Origin: DASYUM01 sp036001225
GTDB lineage: Bacteria; Methylomirabilota; Methylomirabilia; Rokubacteriales; DASRDR01
Assembly: GCA_036001225.1 (NCBI GenBank)
Contig: DASYUM010000046.1
Coordinates: forward strand, 1-45,801
Length of the DNA: 45,801 nt
Direction of reading: 5' to 3'
Under the pieces are notes generated by a model, which was not told the DNA's origin, did no database searches, and worked only from the letters and a program-made list of their open reading frames with translations. How positions within the stretch are numbered: position 1 is the first letter of the stretch; each line of letters begins with the position of its first letter. A program made the position numbers and the translations under genes. This document shows, piece after piece, positions 14,534 to 23,121 of this stretch.

Positions 14534-16273
14534 ATGGGGTCTGTGCGGCCAACGTCGGCGACCGCGCTCGCGTCACCGGGCCGCTCGGGCGCGGCCTGGG
14601 TGCGGCGGCTCCGCCTCTGGTCGGGGCTGATCCTCTTCGCCTACCTGACCACGCACTTCACCAATCACGCCCTCGGTCTCGTCTCGCTGGAGGCGATGGA
14701 GGCGGGCCGGGGATGGTTCCTCGGGCTCTGGCGGGGTCCCCTGGGTACGCTCGCCCTCTACGGCGCGCTGGCGACCCACCTCGGCCTCGCGCTGTGGGCC
14801 CTCTACCATCGACGCCACCTCCGCATGCCGCGGTGGGAGGCAGCCCAGCTCCTGCTCGGGCTGGCGATCCCGCCGCTCCTCACCTCGCACATCGTGGGGA
14901 CCCGCCTCGCCCACGAGTGGTTCGGCGTCATCGACTCCTACGCGCGCGTCGTGCTGGCCCTGTGGGTGGCCCGGCCCGAGGCCGGCCTCCGGCAGACCGT
15001 GTTGCTGCTGGTGGCCTGGACCCACGGCTGCGTGGGTCTCCACTTCTGGCTGCGGCTCCGGCCGTGGTATCCGCGCCTCGCCCCGCTGCTCTACGCCGGG
15101 GGACTCTTGCTCCCCGTGCTGGCCCTGCTCGGCTTCGCTCACGCCGGCCGCGAGGTCGCGGCGCTGGCCCGGGATCCGGAGTGGGTGGCGCGCCTGGCCC
15201 GGGTCAGCAACGTGCCCGACCCGGCGGAGCGCGCCGCGCTCGAACGGGTCCACGACGCGATCGTGGGGGGCTACGCGGGAGCCGTGAGCCTGGTTCTCCT
15301 CGCGCGCGCCGCCCGCCACCAATACGCGCGCCGCCGGGGCGAGATCCGCATCAACTACCCGAGCGGCCGACAGGTGGCGGTCCCGGTCGGATTCACCGTT
15401 CTCGAGGCGAGCCGGTTCGCCGACATTCCGCACGCCTCGGTCTGCGGGGGACGCGGCCGCTGCTCGACCTGTCGGGTCCGGGTCGTGCGAGGCCTCGAAG
15501 CGCTCCCGGCGCCGAGCGCGGGCGAGCTTCGCGTGCTGCGGCGGGTGGGCGCCCCGCCAAACGTCCGGCTGGCCTGTCAGCTCCGGCCGACCGGCGACGT
15601 CAGCGTCGTCCCGCTGCTGCCGCCCGAGGCCTCGGCCCACGACAGCCTCTCCGCGCGCGAGGGATCCGCCGGCCAGGAGCACGAGCTGGCGGTGCTGTTC
15701 GCCGACCTCCGGCGCTTCACCCAGCTCGCCGAGCGCCGATTGCCCTACGACGTGGTCTTCATTCTGAACCGGTACTTCGAGGCGGTGGGCGGGGCGATCA
15801 CCCGGGCGGGCGGGATCGCGAACCAGTTCACCGGTGACGGTGTGATGGCGCTCTTCGGCGTGACCGCCGGTCCCGCCGAGGGGTGTCGACAGGCGCTGGC
15901 CGCCGCCGACGAGATCGTGCGCAGCCTGGCCGAGCTGAGTCGGGAGCTGGCCGACGAGCTGAAGGCGCCCCTACGCATCGGCGTTGGTATCCACACCGGC
16001 CCGGCCATCGTGGGCCGGATGGGCTACGGAGCCGGTGTCTACCTGACCGCCGTGGGTGACACCGTCCACGTGGCCAGTCGGCTGGAGGAGCTGACCAAGG
16101 AGTACGACTGCCAGCTCGTGATCTCGGAACAGGTCGCCACCCGGGCCGGCCTCGACGTCTCGCCCTTCCCGCGCCGCGAGCTTCAGCTGCGCGGCCGGGG
16201 GGAACTCCTCGCGGTCCGGCTCATCGACGACGTCCAGCGCCTGGCCGACGCCGTCCCGAACCCCCCGCGCTAG
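14534..16273 (+). CDS. Membrane cytochrome-b-like / [2Fe-2S] ferredoxin / class III adenylate cyclase fusion
   Basis: 579 residues with three modules. Residues ~25-265 hold about six membrane segments with several histidines in them (THFTNH, ATHLGLALW, TSHIVG, WTHGCVGLHFW), similar to heme-b membrane anchors. Residues ~275-360 are a plant-type ferredoxin with C304-x5-C310-x2-C313 and C348. Residues ~385-570 are a class III nucleotide cyclase with metal Asp D391 (FADLRRFTQ), NQFTGDGVMALFG, and VGDTVHVASRLEEL, where the usual transition-state Asn is His. This order suggests that a membrane redox state sets cAMP production. It is a single-gene unit with no ribosome site of note. Confidence 0.9.
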   Translation: MGSVRPTSATALASPGRSGAAWVRRLRLWSGLILFAYLTTHFTNHALGLVSLEAMEAGRGWFLGLWRGPLGTLALYGALATHLGLALWALYHRRHLRMPRWEAAQLLLGLAIPPLLTSHIVGTRLAHEWFGVIDSYARVVLALWVARPEAGLRQTVLLLVAWTHGCVGLHFWLRLRPWYPRLAPLLYAGGLLLPVLALLGFAHAGREVAALARDPEWVARLARVSNVPDPAERAALERVHDAIVGGYAGAVSLVLLARAARHQYARRRGEIRINYPSGRQVAVPVGFTVLEASRFADIPHASVCGGRGRCSTCRVRVVRGLEALPAPSAGELRVLRRVGAPPNVRLACQLRPTGDVSVVPLLPPEASAHDSLSAREGSAGQEHELAVLFADLRRFTQLAERRLPYDVVFILNRYFEAVGGAITRAGGIANQFTGDGVMALFGVTAGPAEGCRQALAAADEIVRSLAELSRELADELKAPLRIGVGIHTGPAIVGRMGYGAGVYLTAVGDTVHVASRLEELTKEYDCQLVISEQVATRAGLDVSPFPRRELQLRGRGELLAVRLIDDVQRLADAVPNPPR

Positions 16274-16286
16274 GCGGCCCCGGCCC

Positions 16287-17075
16287 TCAGGCATCGAGCG
16301 GAAGCCGCCAGCGATCGCGGGCGGCGAGCACGCGGACGCCGGTCTCCTGGCTGAGCGCCTCGGCCAGCTCCCACGGCCGGGCCCGCACCATGGTCAGGCC
16401 GAAGTGGGTGAGGACGGCCAGTCGCGGTCGGATGGCGGCGATGAGCCGCCGGGCGTCGGGCAGCGCCAGATGGATGTCGTCCCGCGGCTCCCGGAAGACG
16501 ACGTTGAGGATGAGCAGGTCGCCTCGGAACGCCTCTTCCAGCTCCGGGAAGTAGCCGGTGCACGCGATCAGCGCCACCGTATGGCGGCGGCCGACCAGGC
16601 GGAGGCCGTACGTCTCCACCGGGTGGCGGAGTCGGAGCGGCGTCTCCAGCGTCACCTCCCGGATCGGATAACGCCCCCCGGCCTCCAGCACCGCCGTCTC
16701 GCGGGCGTATTTCCGGACGTACTGCAAGATGACCGGATCGTCGTCGTAGGCGTCGCGAGGAGCCAGGACCAGTCCGCGGGGTCGGGTGCCGCCGCCGGTC
16801 ATCGCCTCGATCATGGCGTTGACGTCGCCGGAGTGGTCGAGGTGCTTGTGGGTCAGCACGATGGCGTCCAGGCCCCCCGGGTCGAGGCCCAGCGTGCGCC
16901 CGCGGACGTGGGCGAGGGCCCCGGGGCCGGGGTCCACGTGGATGCGGACTCCGTCCAGGACGATCCACAGCCCCCCAGTGGCCCGCGCCTGGGTGGCCGT
17001 GGTCATCCGGCCGCCGCCGGAGCCGACGAAGATGACCTGGTCGCTGTCCGGCGGCGGTGACGTGGTCCCGCTCAC
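16287..17075 (-). CDS. MBL-fold metallo-hydrolase
   Basis: 262 residues. The metal-binding motif THKHLDHSGDV (HxHxDH) lies at about residues 83-93, after GVRIHVDPGPGALAHVR. Later metal ligands are expected around ALIACTGY and THFGLTMV. The N-terminal VIFVGSGGGRMTTATQARATGG resembles RNase Z/phosphodiesterase-like members. It lies 31 bases downstream of the tRNA-thiolation gene ttuA and may belong to its operon, but the specific substrate is not known. Confidence 0.9.
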   Translation of the reverse strand: MSGTTSPPPDSDQVIFVGSGGGRMTTATQARATGGLWIVLDGVRIHVDPGPGALAHVRGRTLGLDPGGLDAIVLTHKHLDHSGDVNAMIEAMTGGGTRPRGLVLAPRDAYDDDPVILQYVRKYARETAVLEAGGRYPIREVTLETPLRLRHPVETYGLRLVGRRHTVALIACTGYFPELEEAFRGDLLILNVVFREPRDDIHLALPDARRLIAAIRPRLAVLTHFGLTMVRARPWELAEALSQETGVRVLAARDRWRLPLDA

Positions 17076-17106
17076 GGGCGGATCCTGGCCACGGGCTTCG
17101 GCCCGG

Positions 17107-18105
17107 TCAGGCCGAGTGGATCTCGGACGCCGCGTGCAAATCCGAGATCAGCCCGCGGAGGGGGGCGGGATCGGTCGGCTCGAGGGCCGGCCGCGCCGGC
17201 GCGCCGGTCGCGCGGCGGACCTGGTCGGCGAGCTTGCAGAAGGCGCAGACCTCGCCGGTGGTCGTCTGGCCGCATCGCCCGCACTCGCGCAGGTCCACCT
17301 GCTCGCGGGTCTGGAAGAGGGGGCGGGCCCGCTCGAGGTAGTTGACCAAGAACGTCGCCTTGACGCCCGGGGACGCGTCCTCCAGGCGATTCAAGATCTC
17401 TTTGTGGGTGATGGAGGTGGCTCCCCGCGCGAACGGGCACTCCTCGACGACGTAGTCGATGCCATGGAGGAACGCGTAGGCCGCGGTCTCCCGCTCGCTC
17501 AGCCGGAAGAGCGGCTTGACCCGGCGGACCAGCTTCGGGTGGGTGGCCTCGAGGACCGGCGTCTGGCGAGCGAGGGCCGAGTCGTCCCAGCGTAGGGTGG
17601 AGCCGAGGAGGGTCGCCGCCTCGTCGTCGAGGTTGTGGCCGGTCGCCACCACGCCGAAGCCGTGGTCGAGCGCCGCCCGGTTCATGATGTAGCGCTTGGA
17701 GAGGCCGCAGGCCGAGCAGGTCGGGCGGCGCGTCACGTCCTTGACCGCCGGGATGGCGGCGCCTACTGCGTCGGCCACCGCGACCACGATGAGCCGGGCT
17801 CCCCGCTCGGCGGCAAAGCTCTGGCACCGGGCCTTGGACTCCCGCGAGTAGTCGAAGATGCCGAGGTCGATGTAGAGGCCGGCCGTCCGGAAGCCGGCCT
17901 CCAGGAGGACGTCCCACAGGGCGAGGGAATCCTTGCCGCCCGACACCGCGACCAGGACCGAGTCCTCCCTGGTGAACATCTTCCATCGCCGCACCGTTTC
18001 CAGCACCTGGCTCCGGAAGAAGCCGAGGAAGTCGTCGGCGCAGAAGGCGGTGTTGTGGCGCCGCAGCTCGAGCACGGCCCGGCCCCCGCACTTCTTGCAC
18101 TTCAT
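17107..18105 (-). CDS. ttuA: tRNA 2-thiolation protein TtuA-like (PP-loop ATPase)
   Basis: 332 residues. N-terminal zinc finger C3/C6 and C22, ATP pyrophosphatase loop SGGKDS (55-60), and the three cysteines that hold the catalytic [4Fe-4S] cluster in TtuA, here C130, C133 (RPTCSACG) and C223 (VEECPFARG). A C-terminal CGRCG...CAFC forms a second zinc ribbon. TtuA adenylates U54 of tRNA and inserts sulfur delivered by TtuB thiocarboxylate, giving 2-thioribothymidine. The start overlaps the stop of the sulfur-carrier gene (ATGA), supporting the pairing. A related 2-thiouridine or thiocytidine activity is possible. Confidence 0.9.
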   Translation of the reverse strand: MKCKKCGGRAVLELRRHNTAFCADDFLGFFRSQVLETVRRWKMFTREDSVLVAVSGGKDSLALWDVLLEAGFRTAGLYIDLGIFDYSRESKARCQSFAAERGARLIVVAVADAVGAAIPAVKDVTRRPTCSACGLSKRYIMNRAALDHGFGVVATGHNLDDEAATLLGSTLRWDDSALARQTPVLEATHPKLVRRVKPLFRLSERETAAYAFLHGIDYVVEECPFARGATSITHKEILNRLEDASPGVKATFLVNYLERARPLFQTREQVDLRECGRCGQTTTGEVCAFCKLADQVRRATGAPARPALEPTDPAPLRGLISDLHAASEIHSA

Positions 18106-18302
18106 CGGCAGCCTCCCGAGATGACGGGCCGCAGCTCGATCACGTCGTCTTCCCGCACCAGCTCGTCAGCGGTCAACAGCTCGCGCCCCCGGATCACCAG
18201 CACCGTCTCCGGCAGGACACCGAGCTCGGCCAGCAGCTCCTTGACCCGTCGGCGGCCCGCCAGCTCCAGTTCGCGCCCCTGGTTGCGAAGGATGACCCGC
18301 AT
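18102..18302 (-). CDS. ttuB: MoaD/ThiS-type sulfur carrier (TtuB-like) with Cys-Arg tail
   Basis: 66 residues with the ubiquitin-like beta-grasp pattern: VILRNQGRELEL, VKELLAELGV, ETVLVIRGRELLTADELVREDDVIELRPV. It ends ISGGCR: the diglycine that must be C-terminal for adenylation and thiocarboxylation is followed by two residues. The tail is created by the overlap with the ttuA start codon (TGC CGA TGA with ATGA). Activation would need removal of Cys-Arg, as JAMM-type proteases do for some other sulfur carriers. The leader immediately before the ATG is a dispersed repeat and has no obvious Shine-Dalgarno. Confidence 0.85.
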   Translation of the reverse strand: MRVILRNQGRELELAGRRRVKELLAELGVLPETVLVIRGRELLTADELVREDDVIELRPVISGGCR

Positions 18303-18384
18303 CAGGGCCGTGCCGATAACCGTCGCATCTCAGCGTCCTCGGTCGTCGGCCCGCCTCAACGTATGCAGCATACGCCTCGGCGGG
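18303..18384 (-). repeat. Dispersed intergenic repeat, copy B
   Basis: Matches copy A at 53-181 (36-base block with two mismatches plus the GAGGCGTATGC and ACGTTGAG blocks). It contains the palindrome CGTATG-CTG-CATACG flanked by GCCCGCC/GGCGGGC arms, so it can fold into a long hairpin. It ends one base before the ttuB start codon and so forms its 5' leader. The remaining bases to 18491 show nothing else I can name. Confidence 0.65.
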
Positions 18385-18491
18385 CCTCCTCTCTGCGTCC
18401 TTGATCTGCTCGGTTCTCGGCCCGGCCTGATCCGGACCCGGCCGAGACAGTCATCACCCGCATCGTCCGCCACTATACCATCCGGGCGACG

Positions 18492-20066
18492 TCAGCCGGC
18501 CCGCAGGCGGTAGCGCTGGATCTTGCCGGTCGCCGTCTTCGGCAGCTCGTCCACCACGGTGACCCACCGCGGCGCCTTGTAGGGGGCGAGATGGGCTCGC
18601 ACGTGGGCCCGGAGCGCGTCCTCGAGCCCGCCGGGGGCGGCGCCGCGCTGGAGGACCACGTAGGCCCGGGGCTTCTCCAGGCCGTCGCCGTCGCGGCCGC
18701 CCACCACCGCGCACTCGGCCACCGCCGGGTGCTGGAGGAGACAGGTCTCGATCTCGAGCGGCGAGACCCAGTTGGCGCCGACGCGGAGGAGGTCGTCGGT
18801 CCGTCCCTCGTAGAAGTAATAGCCGTCGGCATCCATCCGGTACCGGTCCCCCGTCCGGAACCACTCGCCCACGAACGTCGCCTTCGTCTTGGCGTGCTTG
18901 TTCCAGTAGCCGGCAGCGACCGACTCCCCGGCCATCCACAACTCGCCCACCGTCCCCGGCGCCACGTCGCCGCCGCCCTCGTCCACGATCCGGGCCCGGT
19001 ACCCGGGGAGGAGCTGGCCCGAGGAGCCGGACCGCACGGCACCCGGCCGGTTCGAGATGTAGATGTAGCCGACCTCGGTCGCGCCCAGCCCGTCCAGACA
19101 CTCGATCCCCGTCCGGCTCACCCAGCGGTGGTAGAGCGGCGCTGACAGCGGCTCTCCGGCCGAGACGGTGAGGCGGACCGATGACAGATCGGGGGATGCC
19201 ACGTCGAGCTCGCGCAGCAGCGCGGCGTAGGAGGTCGGGACCGAGAAGAAGATGGTGGGCCGGAGCTTCGCGCACAGCTCGAAGACGCGGGCCGGATCGG
19301 GCCGGTCGGCGACCAGCACGGTCGAGGCGCCGCGCCACAACGGCAGGTACAGGCAGGAGGTGAGCCCGTAGGAGAAGAAGAGGCGAGGGACGGCGAAGGT
19401 GCGATCGGCCGCGGTGAGGCCGAGCACGTGACGGAGGTAAGGCTCGACGCAGAAGAGCATGTCGTGGTGGAGGTGCACGATCGCCTTCGGCCGCCCGGTC
19501 GTGCCCGAAGAGTAGAGCCAGTAGGCCATGTCGTCCCGGTGCGTCGGCGCCGGATCGAAGCTCGGCGCCTCGGCGGCGTGGGCCGGGTCGAACGGCAGCG
19601 TCCCCGCCGGCGCGTCGCCGACCACCAGGCGGTGGCGCAGCATCGGCGCCGCCCGGCACCCCGGCTCGACGCGCGCGTAGAGGTCGGCGTGGGCGACCAG
19701 CGCCACCGCCCGGCTATCGGCCAGCGCGTACTCGACCTCACCGGCCGTCGCCAGCGTGGAGAGAGGCACTGGCACCATGCCGGCCTTCATCGCCCCCAGG
19801 AAGACATAGGCGAACTCGGGCGAGTCGGGCAGCAGCAGCGCCACCCGCTGCTCGCGCTGGATCCCCAGCCGGTCGAGCAGCCGCGCGGCGCGGGCGACGC
19901 CGGCGGCGAGGTCGGCGTAGGTGACGGTGCGGTCCGGCGTGAGGATGGCCGGCTGGGCGCCGCGACCCTCGGCGAGATGGCGGTCCACCAGCCACGGCAC
20001 GATGTTGAACTGCTCCGGCAGCCGCTCGTAGGCGAGCGGCTCGGCGAGCCAGGCCGCGTCGGTCAT
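18492..20066 (-). CDS. Benzoate/4-hydroxybenzoate-CoA ligase family enzyme
   Basis: 524 residues from ATG 20066; the frame is open much further upstream but that sequence overlaps the MFS gene. ANL-superfamily motifs: YSSGTTGRPKAIVH, the Glu of GLGATEVGYIYISN, TGDRYRMDADGYYFYEGRTDDLLRVGANWVS (split) and the catalytic Lys in PKTATGKIQRYRLR. The segments CVEPYLRHVLGLTAADRTFAVPRLFFSYGL and SNRPGAVRSGSSGQLLPGY are typical of benzoate-CoA ligases. It makes aryl-CoA from an aromatic acid, ATP and CoA, and could supply the hcr/box operon at 30.7-38.6 kb. Specificity for benzoate or 4-hydroxybenzoate cannot be settled by eye. Confidence 0.9.
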   Translation of the reverse strand: MTDAAWLAEPLAYERLPEQFNIVPWLVDRHLAEGRGAQPAILTPDRTVTYADLAAGVARAARLLDRLGIQREQRVALLLPDSPEFAYVFLGAMKAGMVPVPLSTLATAGEVEYALADSRAVALVAHADLYARVEPGCRAAPMLRHRLVVGDAPAGTLPFDPAHAAEAPSFDPAPTHRDDMAYWLYSSGTTGRPKAIVHLHHDMLFCVEPYLRHVLGLTAADRTFAVPRLFFSYGLTSCLYLPLWRGASTVLVADRPDPARVFELCAKLRPTIFFSVPTSYAALLRELDVASPDLSSVRLTVSAGEPLSAPLYHRWVSRTGIECLDGLGATEVGYIYISNRPGAVRSGSSGQLLPGYRARIVDEGGGDVAPGTVGELWMAGESVAAGYWNKHAKTKATFVGEWFRTGDRYRMDADGYYFYEGRTDDLLRVGANWVSPLEIETCLLQHPAVAECAVVGGRDGDGLEKPRAYVVLQRGAAPGGLEDALRAHVRAHLAPYKAPRWVTVVDELPKTATGKIQRYRLRAG

Positions 20067-20095
20067 GTCGCTACCATAGACAGTCGGGCCGGCCG

Positions 20096-21298
20096 CTACA
20101 ACTCCCCGGTCAGGGCCGCCAGGGCCCCCGCCCGTCGCCGGGGCAGCGAGACCGACATGACGGCCGCGGCCGCCGCCAGCAGCACGAGAAGCTGAAAGGC
20201 GAAGCTCAGGCCCACGAGATCCGCGACGTAGCCGGTGAGAATCGGGGTGAAGGCGGCCGCCGTGGCCGAAAGGCCGAACAGGAACCCGACGCTGGCGCCC
20301 ACCTGGGCCCCTTTCGCCATCTCGCTGGCCATGGCGAGGGAGACCGGAAACAGGGCGTAGACTGAGAATGCTACCATCGCCGCTCCCAGCAAGACCATCG
20401 TTCCGTTCGAAAGCGTGGACACGAGGAGCCCGAGGCCGGCTCCCACCGAGCACGCGAAGAAGAGGCCCCGGCCACCCACTCGGTCGTAGATCTGACCTCC
20501 GAGCGGTTGCGCGACCAGTCCGACAAACAGCGTCAGGGACGTACTCACCCCGGCCTGGGCGAGTGTGGACCCGCGCTCCACCAGGAAGGTCGGCAGGAAG
20601 GTGAGAAACCCCCGGAGGACCATGCTGATCAATGCGAAGGCCACCGACATCAGCACCAGCTCGCGCGTGAGGCCCCAGGTCACGCCGGGGGCGCGCACCC
20701 GCGGGGGCTCATCCAGGAGACTCCACAGAAACGGAGCCGTGACCAGGGCCGGGATCGCCAGCCAGACGAGCGCGCCCCGCCACCCCCAGCGGGTGATGAG
20801 AAGGGTCACCACCAGCGGGGCCAGGAAGTTGCCGATGGACCCACCCCATCCGTGGATCCCCATGGCGCGCCCCTTGTTCGCCGGGAACGCTTTGGTCAGG
20901 AAGTTGGTGGCCTGGGGGTGATAGGCGGTGCCCCCGATCCCGCAGAGCAGGCTGGCCGTCAGGAGCAGGGCGTAGCTCGGCACCGACGCCATGGTCACGA
21001 ACCCGACGGCGAAGACGAGGAAGCCCGCGACGATGAACCGCCGGCGCAGGCCGCGGGTGTCGGCCAGCTGCCCGACCGCCGGCTGCAAGAGACCGGACAG
21101 GATGTAGAAGGACCAGGAGAGGACCCCGACCTGGACGTAGTCGAGATCGAACGCGGCGCGCAGCGCCGGGAGCAGGGGTGGAATCACCATGGAGTAGAAG
21201 TCGTTGACGAGGTGGGCCGCCGTGAGGCCGGCCAGCAGCAGGTGATTTCGCTGCCACGCCACCCTGGAGTGCTCGGGAGGGCGCATCACGCGGTCCAC
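20096..21298 (-). CDS. MFS transporter
   Basis: 400 residues from GTG 21298, or 396 from the ATG at 21286. About twelve hydrophobic segments, with the MFS loop 2-3 motif GQLADTRGLRRR and a matching GGQIYDRVGGRG in the second half. FPANKGRAMGIHGWGGSIGN and YHPQATNFLTKAFP resemble the fosmidomycin-resistance/organic anion branch. It lies 29 bases upstream of the CoA ligase on the same strand, so uptake of the aromatic acid that the ligase activates is a reasonable guess. Confidence 0.92.
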   Translation of the reverse strand: MDRVMRPPEHSRVAWQRNHLLLAGLTAAHLVNDFYSMVIPPLLPALRAAFDLDYVQVGVLSWSFYILSGLLQPAVGQLADTRGLRRRFIVAGFLVFAVGFVTMASVPSYALLLTASLLCGIGGTAYHPQATNFLTKAFPANKGRAMGIHGWGGSIGNFLAPLVVTLLITRWGWRGALVWLAIPALVTAPFLWSLLDEPPRVRAPGVTWGLTRELVLMSVAFALISMVLRGFLTFLPTFLVERGSTLAQAGVSTSLTLFVGLVAQPLGGQIYDRVGGRGLFFACSVGAGLGLLVSTLSNGTMVLLGAAMVAFSVYALFPVSLAMASEMAKGAQVGASVGFLFGLSATAAAFTPILTGYVADLVGLSFAFQLLVLLAAAAAVMSVSLPRRRAGALAALTGEL

Positions 21299-21416
21299 TA
21301 TTCAGATTGGCGGGGGAGGCTGTCAAGGGCCGGCCGACCTACCAACGGCGGCGACTCCCTCGTCCGGCCTTGCGCGTTCGCCCGTCCCGCGGCATCATGC
21401 CCGCGCCGAGCACGCG

Positions 21417-22337
21417 ATGTCGGTCGTCGTCACCGGTTCCACCGGTCTCATCGGGGCGGCCCTGGTCCGCGCGCTGGTCGCCGACGGCCAGCGCGTCATC
21501 CGCCTCGTCCGGACCCTTCCGCCGCCCGGCGCCGGGGGTCCCGACTCGACCGCGCGGCTCTGGGACCCCGAGCGCGGCCTCCTCAGCGCGGCCGACCTCG
21601 AAGGCGCGCACGCCGTCGTCCATCTCGCCGGTGAGAACATCGCCGCCGGTCGGTGGACCGAGGCGAAGAAGAGGCGGATCCGCGCGAGCCGGGTCGGCAG
21701 CACGGAGCTGCTGGCGGCGACGCTGGCGCGCCTGCCCGCCCCGCCGCCCGTGCTGATCTGCGCCGCCGCGGTCGGATACTACGGCGACCGCGGAAGCGAA
21801 CTCCTGCGGGAGGAGAGCGGGCCGGGGACCGGGTTTCTGGCCGAGGTCTGCCGAGCCTGGGAGAGCGCCGCGGCGCCGGCCGCGGCGCGGGGGATCCGGG
21901 TCAGCCACACCCGGTTCGGCATGGTCTTGAGCGCGGCGGGCGGCGCCTTGCCCAAGCTGCTCCGACCGTTCCGCCTGGGGTTGGGCGGCCGCGTCGGGAG
22001 CGGGGATCAGTACGTGAGCTGGATCGCGCTCGACGATGCGGTGGCCGCCCTCCGCCACGCGATCGCGACCGACCGCCTGGCCGGCCCGATCAACGTGGTG
22101 GCCCCGACCCCGGTGACCAATCGAGAGCTGACCGCGACGCTGGGCCGGGTGCTGCGTCGCCCGACACCCTTCCCGCTCCCGGCAGTCGTGGCCCGACTGG
22201 CGCTCGGCGAGATGGCCGACCAGCTCCTGCTCGCCAGCGCCCGCGCCATACCCGAGCGGTTGCTCGGAGCCGGGTTCGCGTTCCGCTACCCGACCCTGGA
22301 GGGTGCCCTCCGCCACGTCCTCGGCCGGCCCGCCTGA
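21417..22337 (+). CDS. TIGR01777 family NAD-dependent epimerase/dehydratase
   Basis: 306 residues. N-terminal nucleotide-binding VVVTGSTGLIGAALVRAL (residues 2-19), then LWDPERGLLSAADLEGAHAVVHLAGENIAAGRW, SAAVGYYGDRG with the YYG typical of the family (YfcH-like), and SWIALDDAVAAL. The C-terminal part contains the DUF1731-like region PVVARLALGEMADQLLLASARAIPERLLGAGF. Cellular role of this family is poorly defined. Promoter region is only about 120 bases, shared divergently with the MFS gene. Confidence 0.93.
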   Translation: MSVVVTGSTGLIGAALVRALVADGQRVIRLVRTLPPPGAGGPDSTARLWDPERGLLSAADLEGAHAVVHLAGENIAAGRWTEAKKRRIRASRVGSTELLAATLARLPAPPPVLICAAAVGYYGDRGSELLREESGPGTGFLAEVCRAWESAAAPAAARGIRVSHTRFGMVLSAAGGALPKLLRPFRLGLGGRVGSGDQYVSWIALDDAVAALRHAIATDRLAGPINVVAPTPVTNRELTATLGRVLRRPTPFPLPAVVARLALGEMADQLLLASARAIPERLLGAGFAFRYPTLEGALRHVLGRPA

Positions 22338-22351
22338 GCGCGAGCGCCGGC

Positions 22352-22969
22352 TCAGCGGTCGGTGGGCGTCCGCTCCGCCAGGCGGTCGGGGTTCTCCGGC
22401 GCCGTTCGATGGCTCTCGATCAGCTCCACCACCGCCGACGCCAGCCCTCGGCCGAGGTTTTCGTCCGACTTGCGGGCGATCGCGGTCGAGACGCCGCGGA
22501 CGTAGTAGACGCCGAGCGGCGCCCGCCGTCCGTCCTCCACGAGCTCGACCCGGGCCAGGATCTCGCTATGGGCGCTGACCGCCTGCAACAGCCCGGCGGC
22601 CGGCCAGTGCGTGGTGAGCCTGGCCCGGATCAGCAGCGTGGGGCCCGGCCCGCCGGGGAAAAGATTCGACTCGCGGATGGCGTTCCGCAGCTCGGTCTCC
22701 ACGACCTTCGGCAGGGTGTCCGGCATCGGGCCGGCGTCAGTCGAGCGCTCCACCCGGGAGACCTTGAAGGCGCGGAAGCGGTCGAGGACGGGCCCGGCCG
22801 GGAGCGGGCTGATCTGTCGGCTCTCCCCCCGTCCGCCCCGCATCTCGGCGATGCCCTTCTCCAGCACGTTGCTCGTGCCCGGGAAGATGCATCCGCCGGT
22901 GCTCGCCGCCGTCAGGGCGAGGACGACGGCCTGCAGCAGGAGGAGGAGCCGGCCCGCGGCTGGGGTCAT
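22352..22969 (-). CDS. Putative lipoprotein of unknown function
   Basis: 205 residues. N-terminal lipoprotein signal with the lipobox ASTGGC (Cys27 lipidated). The mature part has an alternating beta/alpha look: FRAFKVSRVERST, LPKVVETELRNAIRESNLF, TLLIRARLTTHW, SEILARVELVEDG, IARKSDENLGRGLASAVVELIESH, resembling the DUF4410-type lipoproteins that assemble secretion or export complexes. This relation is by impression only. It is convergent with the epimerase gene (gap 14 bases), where CTGAGC/GCTCAG may serve as a small terminator. Confidence 0.7.
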   Translation of the reverse strand: MTPAAGRLLLLLQAVVLALTAASTGGCIFPGTSNVLEKGIAEMRGGRGESRQISPLPAGPVLDRFRAFKVSRVERSTDAGPMPDTLPKVVETELRNAIRESNLFPGGPGPTLLIRARLTTHWPAAGLLQAVSAHSEILARVELVEDGRRAPLGVYYVRGVSTAIARKSDENLGRGLASAVVELIESHRTAPENPDRLAERTPTDR

Positions 22970-23121
22970 CGCGGGAGAAAGGCGAGCACGGGACGTGCCA
23001 ATCCGGACGGCCGGAAGGCCAGTCGATTTCGCGGGGGGTTAGCGCCCGGTCGTGGTCCCCCCCGGGTCGGTCCGTGCCATCCTGACCGGCGGGCGCGGCC
23101 CAAAATTGTCCGGGGACTTCC

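Noticed and set aside
20067..20453. N-terminal extension of the benzoate-type CoA ligase
   Set aside because: It would overlap the MFS gene in antisense-like sequence; the ligase family begins near the ATG at 20066.
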